Source: JBDWFY01 sp965275915
GTDB taxonomy: Bacteria > Pseudomonadota > Alphaproteobacteria > Rhizobiales > Stappiaceae
Direction: 5' to 3'
Assembly: GCA_965275915.1 (NCBI GenBank)
Contig: CBDHYI010000007.1
Location: 930,001-994,000, forward strand
DNA length: 64,000 nt
Part shown: positions 17,174 to 25,883 of the stretch, one piece after another
Numbering within the stretch: the stretch's first letter is position 1
Layout: every line of letters begins with the position of its first letter
The notes under the pieces: model-generated
The model's input: the letters and a program-made list of their open reading frames with translations, nothing else
What the model was told of the DNA's origin: nothing
Database searches by the model: none
Position numbers and translations under genes: made by a program

Positions 17174-17617
17174 TCAATAATAACCGCGTCCATAGACAAA
17201 ACCATATCCATGACCGTTCCAGTAGCCGCTCCAATAGCCGCCGTCGCGGCCATAACCCCACTGGTTACGGTGTTTTCTGCGGATCGGCTTCACACGTAGA
17301 ATTTCTCCCGTATAGGCGCTGGCAACGATTCTCACCGGCCGGCGACGATCATGTGCACGCACCACGAAAACGTCTCCACGGCGGCGGACCGATTTGAAAT
17401 TACGAAATCCGTGCCGACGCAGTTTGCGTTTGATCTGGTGCGGATTGAGGCGATAGTGCCGTTTCCGCTTGTATCCGCCGGCAAGAACGACATTGGCGTT
17501 CTGTTCAGCCGCCAGGGTGGTCGACGGTTTAAAGGCAGGTTTGGCTTCCGCTGTCGGAGCGATAAGAACAGCAGCAGCCAGAGCAAAAGCAGTCGAGGTC
17601 GTTTTCAACAGAGGCAC
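17174..17617 (-). CDS. Exported basic Gly/Tyr-rich protein, unknown
   Basis: 147 aa with a clear signal peptide (TAFALAAAVLIAPTAEA, cleavage near residue 25). The mature protein is very basic: residues 50-95 hold many Arg, Lys and His (HQIKRKLRRHGF), followed by a beta-like segment RIVASAYTGEILRVKPI that recalls PepSY-type repeats. The tail is a low-complexity Gly/Tyr/Trp-rich stretch. Such proteins are common in Rhizobiales and usually annotated as hypothetical or PepSY-like. It probably acts in the periplasm or at the surface. Terminator follows. Confidence 0.75.
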   Translation of the reverse strand: MPLLKTTSTAFALAAAVLIAPTAEAKPAFKPSTTLAAEQNANVVLAGGYKRKRHYRLNPHQIKRKLRRHGFRNFKSVRRRGDVFVVRAHDRRRPVRIVASAYTGEILRVKPIRRKHRNQWGYGRDGGYWSGYWNGHGYGFVYGRGYY

Positions 17618-17750
17618 AACAATACTCCCTTTCCTAAACTCAGCCGGATGGCGAGGATGGCAGCATCATGACCGGACGCGGCTGAACCAAAGCGGAAGAC
17701 GCGGTTCATCTGTCGTTCAGATTAGGGTGTAGACCCACGTTCTTGCCGCT

Positions 17751-17779
17751 CTTGAAACGGTGAAAACCAATCACCATCT
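17751..17779 (+). promoter_or_regulatory. RpoH (sigma-32) heat-shock promoter
   Basis: CTTGAAA (17751-17757), a 14-bp spacer, then CACCATCT (17772-17779), close to the RpoH consensus CTTGAAA / CCCCATnT. Its position about 120 bp upstream of the small heat-shock gene leaves room for a structured leader. Confidence 0.75.
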
Positions 17780-17812
17780 TTGAAATACAGGTGCCGGATG
17801 GGCCTGTGTGAC

Positions 17813-17895
17813 GCGCTGACCGGTTTCGCCGGATACCGGGAGACAAAGGGTTCAGCGCTTGATCAACAACACGTTAAGTCGCTCAAAGGAGGACT
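17813..17895 (+). promoter_or_regulatory. ROSE-like RNA thermometer in the hsp20 leader
   Basis: An outer stem GCGCTGA (17813-17819) / TCAGCGC (17852-17858) encloses CCGG hairpins. The last hairpin pairs AGTC (17877-17880) with GACT (17892-17895) and CTC with GAG around an AAAG loop, leaving one bulged G at 17881. This stem sequesters the GGAGG ribosome-binding site. A UYGCU-type strand with a bulged G opposite the Shine-Dalgarno is the hallmark of ROSE elements, which melt at heat-shock temperature. Confidence 0.75.
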
Positions 17896-17898
17896 AAA

Positions 17899-18357
17899 AT
17901 GCGTCATCTTGATTTCAGCCCGCTTTATCGTTCAACAGTTGGTTTTGACCGGCTGTTTTCGCTGCTTGACACCGCCAGTGGTGACGGGTCGCCAAGTTAT
18001 CCGCCCTACAATATTGAACGGACCGGCGACAATTCCTACCGCATCACCATGGCTGTGGCCGGATTCGGAAACGACGGCCTGACCATTGAAGCAAAAGAAT
18101 CCGTCCTGACGGTCAAGGGCGAAAAGCCTGCGGAAAATGAAGACACCAAGGTAATCTATCGCGGCATTGCCGCCCGCGCTTTCGAGCGCCGGTTCCAGCT
18201 CGCCGATTTCGTCGAAGTGCGCGGGGCCAGCCTCGAGAACGGGTTGCTGCATATCGATCTTGTTCGGGAAATTCCTGAAGCGATGAAACCGCGCAAGATT
18301 GCAATCAAGACGGAACAGTCCGAACAAAAACAGATTGAAGGCGAAGTTTCCGCCTGA
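17899..18357 (+). CDS. Small heat-shock protein, Hsp20/IbpA family
   Basis: 152 aa. Short N-terminal region, then the alpha-crystallin domain at about residues 35-130 (YNIERTGDNSYRITMAVAGF through HIDLVREIPE) and a short C-terminal extension with the R/K-I-A-I motif. It holds denatured proteins in refoldable form for DnaK. The gene stands alone with its own RpoH promoter, thermometer leader and terminator, so it is heat-controlled at both transcription and translation. Length is normal for rhizobial class A Hsp20. Confidence 0.92.
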   Translation: MRHLDFSPLYRSTVGFDRLFSLLDTASGDGSPSYPPYNIERTGDNSYRITMAVAGFGNDGLTIEAKESVLTVKGEKPAENEDTKVIYRGIAARAFERRFQLADFVEVRGASLENGLLHIDLVREIPEAMKPRKIAIKTEQSEQKQIEGEVSA

Positions 18358-18381
18358 CCGTATCTGCTCAGTAAGACCGAA

Positions 18382-18406
18382 ACGCCCCGCATGTGCGGGG
18401 CGTTTT
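18382..18406 (+). terminator. Terminator of the hsp20 gene
   Basis: ACGCCCCGC / GCGGGGCGT, a 9-bp perfect stem with an ATGT loop, followed directly by TTTTT. It starts 24 bp after the stop. Confidence 0.92.
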
Positions 18407-19193
18407 TGTTTGGTCAGCCCTGTCCTTACTGTCTGATGAATCCTCCGATCAGCCGCTCGACCGATACCCGTCCCAGGTCCGCGCAAGACCAGAACAAACA
18501 GCACATAAATCCACATTACCGCTGATCATCGATAGCCGCACCGGGATTGCCGTCAAACAAGGCGCCGATCGGGTCCCGGCTTATCCGCAGGGTTGAATGC
18601 GCAAGATTCGTTCGCCCGACCGCCCTATATTTTTCATTGAAACCATCCGTCGGCCCGAAAATGAAATAAAATACTCCCAAGAGAGTCACTGACCTCTTGC
18701 TCTTGGATATGAAATCTGGCATGTTGCGCCCATTAATAGGACAGGGATACTGTCCCATTAACTCCCTTTAGGATGTCGTGCCGAGAATTCGGCCGATCCA
18801 AGGAGGACCCGGTCAATCAAACCGGAAAGCACGCCTCGAATTCCCCTCCCGGGGAATAGCGGGACGAGAGTCTTTGTCATCGATTCCGGTGACATTGACG
18901 CTAGATAGTGCAATAACGCAGGGAAAATCCCTGACCAGAGAGCTGACCTTTGGGAGGAGGGACGCTCAAACACACAAGAGCCGAGGCTTTATGCCGTCTC
19001 GTCGCTCGAGCCGCACGGCGAAACGTGCGACCCGACCGTGAGCCGTGCACGAAAATAACCCGGCCGCTGAAACTGATCGATCGCCGGCTGTCGGCCGGAT
19101 TAAGCGCTGAAGTGCCGATCAAATGGTAAAATGCAATATCAGTCCCGTTTGGCGCAAGGCGGGAACCGAACACTCTGATGTGCGGAGGGTGCG
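18407..19193. other. 787-bp region upstream of gltB, no convincing gene
   Basis: No frame here looks like a real protein. At 18739-18755 GGACAG-ggata-CTGTCC forms an inverted repeat, itself flanked by direct copies of CCCATTAA (18730 and 18754), which could be a regulator site. The gltB promoter and any long leader should lie here. Stops in all frames and mixed composition suggest leader plus decayed sequence. Confidence 0.45.
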
Positions 19194-22100
19194 ATGGATA
19201 AGGTGGGCTTGGATATGACCGGTCTGAAATCGAGCGGAGACTGCGGGCGTAAAGACAGCCGAGCTTTATCCGGACCGGTTGCAACTGTCCACGGCCTGCC
19301 GACACCGACAGGTCTTTACGATCCGCGGAACGAACATGACGCCTGTGGTGTCGGATTTGTTGCCAACCTCAAAGGTGTTGCATCGCATCAGATCGTCAGG
19401 GACGGACTGCAGATTCTGGTCAATCTGACTCACCGCGGTGCTGTCGGCGCCGATCCGTTAATGGGCGACGGTGCGGGTATGCTGGTTCAGATTCCGCACA
19501 AGTTTTTTGCCGCACAAACCGCCGGTCTTGGGTTCGACCTTCCGTCCGCCGGGCAGTACGGCGTCGGATATGTCTTCATGCCGCAAGATGCAGACTTGCG
19601 CGGGCACATCATGGATATTTTCGCCGAAAAAATCGACGCCTGCGGCTTGCCGCTTTTGGGATGGAGATCCGTACCGACCGATAATGACTGCCTGTCAAAA
19701 GATCCGGAGATTGCGGCAACCGAACCGTATCATATGCAGGTCTTTATCGGATCGGCAGACGGACTTGCGGGTGATGATTTCGAGCGCCGGCTTTATATTC
19801 TCAGAAAACAGATCTCGAACAAGATCTTCGGAGAAACCGAAGGCCGTGACAACGGGTTCTATATCGTTTCGCTATCATCACGCACAATTGTTTATAAAGG
19901 CATGTTTCTGGCCGAGCAGGTCAGCGCCTATTACGCCGATCTGACGGATCCGGATTTCGAAACGGCACTGGCACTGGTCCACCAGCGTTTTTCGACCAAC
20001 ACGTTCCCGTCCTGGAAGCTGTCCCATCCTTACCGGATGGTCGCCCATAACGGCGAAATCAATACCTTGCGCGGCAATGTCAACTGGATGGCCGCCCGCC
20101 AGGCATCTGTGTCCTCCCCGCTGTTCGGCGAGGACATTTCCAAGCTGTGGCCGATTTCCTATGAAGGCCAGTCGGACACCGCCTGCTTCGACAATGCGCT
20201 GGAGTTCCTGTTCCTGGGCGGATATTCGCTGGCCCATGCGGCCATGATGCTGATCCCGGAAGCCTGGGCCGGCAATCCGCTGATGGATGACGACCGTCGG
20301 GCTTTTTACGAATATCACGCGGCACTGATGGAACCGTGGGACGGTCCGGCCGCCGTCGCCTTCACGGACGGCCGTCAGATCGGTGCGACGCTTGACAGAA
20401 ACGGACTGCGCCCTGCCCGATATATTGTCACCAGCGACGATCGGGTGATCATGAGTTCGGAGGTCGGCGTTCTGCCGGTCAAAGAAGAAGACATTATTCA
20501 GAAATGGCGCCTTCAGCCGGGCAAGATGCTCCTGATCGACCTTGAGGAAGGCCGCATCATTTCCGACGAAGAGATCAAGAAGCAGCTGGCGACGGCCAAT
20601 CCCTATAAGGAATGGCTTGAGCGCACGCAGATCGTTCTGGAAGATATGCAGCAGGTGATGGCCCGCCCGCCACGGTCGCACGAGACACTTCTCGACCGGC
20701 AGCAGGCCTTCGGCTACACGCAGGAAGACCTGAAGCTGCTGATGTCGCCGATGGCCACGGTCGGTCAGGAAGCCATCGGCTCAATGGGAACCGACACGCC
20801 GATTTCGGCCCTGTCGGACAAACCCAAGCTGCTCTACACCTATTTCAAGCAGAACTTCGCGCAGGTGACCAATCCGCCGATCGATCCGATCCGCGAAGAG
20901 CTGGTGATGAGCCTCGTCTCGTTTATCGGCCCGCGTCCCAACCTGTTTGACCTTGAGGGTCTGTCCACGCACAAGCGCCTGGAAGTGCGCCAACCCATTC
21001 TGACCAACGACGATCTTGAGAAGATCCGGGCCATTGGAGACATCGGCGACAATCAGTTTCAGACCAAAACGCTGGATAGCACCTACGCAACTGAGCAGGG
21101 CGCCCAGGGCATGGAACCGGCGCTGACGAAACTGTGCGAGCGGGCGGAGAAAGCCGTCGCGGACGGCTACAACATTATCGTCCTCTCCGACCGCCTTGTG
21201 TCGAAAGATCGCATTCCGATTCCGGCCCTTTTGGCCACAGCCGCCGTCCATCACCATCTGATCCGCAAGGGCAAACGCACCTCGGTCGGGCTGGTGCTTG
21301 AAACCGGCGAAGCGCGGGAAGTCCATCATTTCTGCGTCCTGGCCGGATATGGTGCGGAGGCGATCAATCCCTATCTTGCCTTCGAAACGCTGGCCGATAT
21401 GCACAGCCGGTTCGACTTCCCTGAAGAGGTCGACGAATTCGAGGTCGTTGAGCGCTACATCAAGTCGATTGACAAAGGTATCCTGAAGGTGATGTCCAAA
21501 ATGGGCATCTCGACCTACCAGTCCTATTGCGGCGCTCAGATCTTCGACGCCGTTGGCCTGTCGACGGACTTCGTCAACCGGTTTTTCTTCGGCACGGCCA
21601 CCACGATCGAAGGCATCGGCCTTGAGGAAGTGGCCAGGGAAACAGCCCGACGGCATCAATATGCCTTTGCCGACGTCCCTGTCCTGCGTAGTTCGCTCGA
21701 AGTGGGCGGCGACTACGCCTACCGGATCCGCGGCGAGGATCACATGTGGACGCCGGACAATATCGCAACACTGCAGCACGCGGTCCGTTCCAACCTGCCG
21801 GAGAAATATCTCGATTATGCCCGCCAGGTAAACGAGGAGCAGGGCCGGTTTTCCATACGCGGCCATTTCAGGATCAGGTCGGCGGAAGAAATCGGCCGGC
21901 AACCGCTTGCGATCGATGACGTGGAACCTGCCGCCGAAATCGTCAAACGCTTTTCCACCGGCGCGATGTCCTTCGGCTCCATCAGCCGCGAAGCGCACAC
22001 CACCCTTGCGATCGCCATGAACAGTTTCGGCGGCAAGTCCAACACAGGCGAAGGCGGAGAAGAGCGCGAGCGGTTCCAACCTCTGCCTGACGGCACGTCC

Positions 22101-23930
22101 AACCCGGAACGGTCCGCGATCAAGCAGGTTGCCTCGGGCCGCTTCGGCGTGACCACAGAATATCTGGTCAATTCCGATATGATCCAGATTAAGGTCGCCC
22201 AGGGTGCAAAACCCGGTGAAGGCGGGCAACTGCCCGGACATAAGGTTGATGCGGTGATCGCCAAGGTACGGCATTCAACCCAGGGCGTGGGTCTGATCTC
22301 GCCGCCGCCGCACCACGATATCTACTCCATCGAAGATCTGGCACAGCTGATTTACGACCTCAAAAACGTCCAGCCCGAAGCGGATATTTCGGTCAAGCTG
22401 GTGTCCGAAGTCGGTGTCGGAACCGTTGCCGCTGGCGTTGCCAAGGCGCGGGCCGACCACATTACCATTTCCGGTTACGACGGCGGAACCGGCGCATCGC
22501 CGCTGACCTCGATCAAACATGCCGGTTCACCCTGGGAAATGGGGCTTGCCGAAACGCATCAGACACTGGTGCTGAACAAGCTGCGGTCCCGCATTGCGCT
22601 GCAGGTTGACGGTGGCATGAAGACCGGACGCGACGTCGTGGTCGGCGCATTGCTTGGTGCGGACGAGTTCGGCTTCTCAACCGCGCCACTGATTGCTGCC
22701 GGTTGTCTGATGATGCGGAAGTGCCATCTCAACACCTGCCCGGTCGGCATCGCGACCCAGGACCCCGTGCTGCGCAAGCGTTTCAAGGGATCGCCTGAAG
22801 ATGTCATCAACTACTTCTTCTTCGTCGCTGAAGAGGTCCGGTCGATTATGGCGTCCCTGGGCATCCGTACGTTTAATGAACTGATCGGACAGTCCGACCT
22901 GCTTGATAAAAGCGCCTTCATGGATCACTGGAAGGCAAGAGGTCTTGACTTTTCCAAAGTCTTTTACAAACCGGATGCCGAGCCGGATGCGATCTATTGG
23001 ACTCAAAAGCAGGATCATCCGATCCACGACATCCTCGATCGCAAGCTGATCGACGATGCACGCCCGGCGCTGGACAGCAAAACCGCCGTTCGGATCGAAA
23101 CGGAAATCCGCAATGTCGACCGTTCGACCGGTGCCATGCTGTCGGGGGAAATTGCCAAAAGGTTCGGGCACAAAGGGCTTCCGGCGGATACGATCTCCGT
23201 CAAGCTGAGCGGTACCGCCGGTCAGGCTTTCGGCGCGTTCCTGGCCCGCGGGGTTTCCTTTGACCTCGAAGGAGACGGCAACGATTATGTCGGTAAGGGA
23301 CTTTCCGGCGGCCGGCTGATCGTCAGACCGCCGCAAAACACCCGGATTGTCCCCGAAGAGTCCATCATTGTCGGAAACACCGTTCTTTACGGCGCAACCG
23401 AAGGGGAATGTTATTTCCGGGGTGTTGCCGGAGAACGGTTTGCCGTCAGGAACTCCGGAGCTCTTGCAGTCGTCGAGGGTGTGGGCGATCACGGCTGCGA
23501 ATACATGACCGGCGGCGTTGTCGTGGTGCTGGGTTCGACGGGTCGGAACTTTGCCGCTGGCATGTCCGGCGGCGTGGCCTATGTTCTGGATGAAGACGGC
23601 AGCTTCGGGTCGCGGTGCAACCTTGCAATGGTCGATCTGGAACCGGTCACCGAAGAAGATGATCTGCTCGAAAAATTGCATCACCACGGCGGTGACCTGG
23701 AGCATAAGGGACGTGTCGACATTTCCGGCGATATGACCCGCCATGACGATGAGAGACTGCGTCAGCTCATTCAGAGCCATGTGCATCATACCGGTTCGAC
23801 GCGCGGCCAGACCATTCTCGACAACTGGGATGACTACAGGCCGAAATTCGTCAAAGTCATGCCGGTTGAGTATCGCCGCGCGATCCTCGAGATGGAACGG
23901 GCCCGCCTTGGCATGGCGGCAGCGGAATAG
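19194..23930 (+). CDS. gltB: Glutamate synthase (NADPH) large subunit
   Basis: 1578 aa, usual length. GltB takes ammonia from glutamine and makes glutamate from 2-oxoglutarate in the GS-GOGAT cycle. Order: N-terminal class II glutaminase domain with nucleophile Cys51 (DACGVGFVA; the first 50 residues are a removable propeptide), central domain, FMN-binding synthase domain (VKLVSEVGVGTVAAG, SGYDGGTGASP), the [3Fe-4S] cysteines Cys1171, Cys1177 and Cys1182 (CLMMRKCHLNTC), and the C-terminal GXGXG beta-helix (GVGDHGCEYMTGG). gltD follows by 21 bp. The ATG at 19194 follows a GGAGGG site. Confidence 0.97.
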   Translation: MDKVGLDMTGLKSSGDCGRKDSRALSGPVATVHGLPTPTGLYDPRNEHDACGVGFVANLKGVASHQIVRDGLQILVNLTHRGAVGADPLMGDGAGMLVQIPHKFFAAQTAGLGFDLPSAGQYGVGYVFMPQDADLRGHIMDIFAEKIDACGLPLLGWRSVPTDNDCLSKDPEIAATEPYHMQVFIGSADGLAGDDFERRLYILRKQISNKIFGETEGRDNGFYIVSLSSRTIVYKGMFLAEQVSAYYADLTDPDFETALALVHQRFSTNTFPSWKLSHPYRMVAHNGEINTLRGNVNWMAARQASVSSPLFGEDISKLWPISYEGQSDTACFDNALEFLFLGGYSLAHAAMMLIPEAWAGNPLMDDDRRAFYEYHAALMEPWDGPAAVAFTDGRQIGATLDRNGLRPARYIVTSDDRVIMSSEVGVLPVKEEDIIQKWRLQPGKMLLIDLEEGRIISDEEIKKQLATANPYKEWLERTQIVLEDMQQVMARPPRSHETLLDRQQAFGYTQEDLKLLMSPMATVGQEAIGSMGTDTPISALSDKPKLLYTYFKQNFAQVTNPPIDPIREELVMSLVSFIGPRPNLFDLEGLSTHKRLEVRQPILTNDDLEKIRAIGDIGDNQFQTKTLDSTYATEQGAQGMEPALTKLCERAEKAVADGYNIIVLSDRLVSKDRIPIPALLATAAVHHHLIRKGKRTSVGLVLETGEAREVHHFCVLAGYGAEAINPYLAFETLADMHSRFDFPEEVDEFEVVERYIKSIDKGILKVMSKMGISTYQSYCGAQIFDAVGLSTDFVNRFFFGTATTIEGIGLEEVARETARRHQYAFADVPVLRSSLEVGGDYAYRIRGEDHMWTPDNIATLQHAVRSNLPEKYLDYARQVNEEQGRFSIRGHFRIRSAEEIGRQPLAIDDVEPAAEIVKRFSTGAMSFGSISREAHTTLAIAMNSFGGKSNTGEGGEERERFQPLPDGTSNPERSAIKQVASGRFGVTTEYLVNSDMIQIKVAQGAKPGEGGQLPGHKVDAVIAKVRHSTQGVGLISPPPHHDIYSIEDLAQLIYDLKNVQPEADISVKLVSEVGVGTVAAGVAKARADHITISGYDGGTGASPLTSIKHAGSPWEMGLAETHQTLVLNKLRSRIALQVDGGMKTGRDVVVGALLGADEFGFSTAPLIAAGCLMMRKCHLNTCPVGIATQDPVLRKRFKGSPEDVINYFFFVAEEVRSIMASLGIRTFNELIGQSDLLDKSAFMDHWKARGLDFSKVFYKPDAEPDAIYWTQKQDHPIHDILDRKLIDDARPALDSKTAVRIETEIRNVDRSTGAMLSGEIAKRFGHKGLPADTISVKLSGTAGQAFGAFLARGVSFDLEGDGNDYVGKGLSGGRLIVRPPQNTRIVPEESIIVGNTVLYGATEGECYFRGVAGERFAVRNSGALAVVEGVGDHGCEYMTGGVVVVLGSTGRNFAAGMSGGVAYVLDEDGSFGSRCNLAMVDLEPVTEEDDLLEKLHHHGGDLEHKGRVDISGDMTRHDDERLRQLIQSHVHHTGSTRGQTILDNWDDYRPKFVKVMPVEYRRAILEMERARLGMAAAE

Positions 23931-23951
23931 GACGAAAAACGGATATAAATC

Positions 23952-25382
23952 ATGGGAAAAGTCACCGGATTTCTTGAGATCGACCGGCAGGAGCAGAAAT
24001 ACCAGCCTGCGTCCGATCGCATTCGCCATTTCCGTGAATTCACGCTGCCGCTGCCGGCGACGGATGTGGAACGGCAGGCCTCGCGCTGCATGGACTGCGG
24101 AATTCCCTATTGCCATGGACCGATGGGCTGTCCGGTCAACAACCAGATACCGGACTGGAACGATCTGGTCTTCAGCGGCAATTGGGAGGAAGCCACCCGC
24201 AATCTGCATTCGACCAACAATTTCCCCGAATTTACCGGTCGGATCTGCCCCGCGCCCTGCGAGGAAGCCTGCACGCTCAACCTTGAAGACGCACCGGTTG
24301 CCATCAAAACGGTCGAGCAGGCCATTGCAGACCGGGCATGGGATCACGGCTGGATCCGGCCGGAACCGGCTGAAGAAAAGATCGGCAAGAGCGTCGGCAT
24401 CGTCGGTGCCGGTCCTGCCGGTATGGCCGCAGCGCAGCAACTCGCCAGAACCGGTTACGATGTGCATCTTTACGACCGCGAGCCGAAAATCGGAGGCCTT
24501 TTGCGCTACGGCATTCCCGATTTCAAGATGGAAAAACATTTTATCGATCGCCGGGCTCAGCAGATGGAGGCCGAAGGCGTGGTTTTCCATGGCGGCGTCG
24601 ATCTTGGTGTCACTGTCACAGTGGAAGAGCTGCAGCAAAAGCACGACGCTATCCTGCTGGCCACAGGCGCAGAACGGCCGCGCGATCCGGATATCCCCGG
24701 AATGGATCTTGCCGGTTGCCAGTATGCAATGCCCTTCCTGGTACAACAGAACCGGCGGATTGGCGGTGAAGATGTTTCGGGCGAAGCCCCGCTGTGGGCC
24801 GGCGGCAAACACATCGTGGTCGTCGGCGGCGGCGATACCGCCTCTGACTGTGTCGGCACCTCTTTCAGACAGGGCGCGGTCGCGGTGACACAGCTCGACA
24901 TCCGCCCGATCCCGCCGCTGAAAGAAGACAAACTGACCATCTGGCCCTACTGGCCGACGAAATTTCGCACGTCCTCCTCGCAGGCCGAGGGTGCGGAACG
25001 GGAATTTTCCGCAGCGACACTCGAAGTTGTGGGCGAAGACGGGTATGTGACCGGCGTAAAATGCGCCCGGGTCGACGAAAAACGGCGGCCGATCGAAGGA
25101 ACGGAATTCATCATCAAAGCCGACCTCGTTCTGATGGCAATAGGCTTCTCCGGACCGCGCCTTGACACTTATGTCGAGCAGTTGGGTGACCGGCTGGAAC
25201 TCGACCCGCGCACCAACATAAAAGCGAATACCGAAGACTATAAGACGTCAATTGACGGTGTCTTCGCCGCTGGCGATGTGCGCAAAGGCCAGTCGCTCGT
25301 CGTCTGGGCTATCCGCGAAGGAAGGCAGGCCGCGCGGTCCATCGATATATATCTGACAGGCAGCTCTGTCTTGCCGCGGTAA
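23952..25382 (+). CDS. gltD: Glutamate synthase (NADPH) small subunit
   Basis: 476 aa. GltD oxidises NADPH and passes electrons through FAD and iron-sulfur clusters to GltB. N-terminal cysteines are in CMDCGIPYCHGPMGC and GRICPAPCEEAC; the FAD motif is SVGIVGAGPAGMAAA, the NADPH motif is VVGGGDTASDC, and the C-terminal FAD site is GVFAAGDVRKGQSLVVWA. All are intact. Co-transcribed with gltB. Immediately downstream the sequence turns into gene debris and the TMAO island begins. Confidence 0.96.
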   Translation: MGKVTGFLEIDRQEQKYQPASDRIRHFREFTLPLPATDVERQASRCMDCGIPYCHGPMGCPVNNQIPDWNDLVFSGNWEEATRNLHSTNNFPEFTGRICPAPCEEACTLNLEDAPVAIKTVEQAIADRAWDHGWIRPEPAEEKIGKSVGIVGAGPAGMAAAQQLARTGYDVHLYDREPKIGGLLRYGIPDFKMEKHFIDRRAQQMEAEGVVFHGGVDLGVTVTVEELQQKHDAILLATGAERPRDPDIPGMDLAGCQYAMPFLVQQNRRIGGEDVSGEAPLWAGGKHIVVVGGGDTASDCVGTSFRQGAVAVTQLDIRPIPPLKEDKLTIWPYWPTKFRTSSSQAEGAEREFSAATLEVVGEDGYVTGVKCARVDEKRRPIEGTEFIIKADLVLMAIGFSGPRLDTYVEQLGDRLELDPRTNIKANTEDYKTSIDGVFAAGDVRKGQSLVVWAIREGRQAARSIDIYLTGSSVLPR

Positions 25383-25539
25383 TTTCTATTTTGAGTTCAG
25401 TGTTGAGCAAACGATAAAAGCTGATCGACACGGTTTTTGTCGTTTATTCTGAAAATTCCCAATGGGGTTAAGGGAACAATTCGAACCTGTCTTTGGGAAA
25501 AACACGTCCCCTTTTCCGGGGCGAGTGGAAAATGTCTGG

Positions 25540-25770
25540 ACAGAAGCCACCTCTGCCTGGAAGCGAAGTGCAAATGCATCCTGATCTTCGCGAGAGACGG
25601 TAAAAGCCTCAGCAACGTTTTCGCCGGTCTCAGGCATGGAATCAACGCCGTACTGCGCTTTGACGAGCGGATTGATGAAGCGCCAGCCGATGGTCGTATC
25701 GTATATCTCTGACTTCCGCAAAAAAAGCGCTCTCTGCTTTGGGGATCACGAATGGGAAAGCACACCTGGA
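25540..25770 (-). pseudogene. Remnant of beta-ketoadipyl-CoA thiolase (pcaF)
   Basis: On the minus strand a frame near 25720-25540 reads IYDTTIGWRFINPL, KAQYGVDSMPETGENVAE and SREDQDAFAL, which is the central conserved part of PcaF/acetyl-CoA acyltransferase. Just upstream, in another frame, AFPFVIPKAESAF matches the preceding thiolase segment (RAPFVM.KA..AF), so there is a frameshift near a T-run at about 25728. Both ends of the ~400-residue enzyme are missing. No other aromatic-degradation genes are nearby. A clear decayed fragment, not functional. Confidence 0.75.
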
Positions 25771-25883
25771 GTGTTGACAGTTCGTCGGCTTCATGTTCGT
25801 GCCGCCGTCGCAGGAAACAGGACCGAAAGCCCGCGCTACCGGTGAAGCCGGAGCTGAGGTCATTATGCGCCGATTGATCATAT

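Noticed and set aside
17813..17895. Reading the hsp20 leader as a terminator or attenuator
   Set aside because: There is no T-run, and the last stem traps the ribosome-binding site with a bulged G, which is the ROSE pattern.
20781..22274. 497-codon open frame on the minus strand
   Set aside because: Antisense to gltB, with no protein-like signature.
22677..24812. 711-codon open frame on the minus strand
   Set aside because: It is fully antisense to gltB and gltD, whose domains and cofactor motifs are complete; its translation shows no family pattern.
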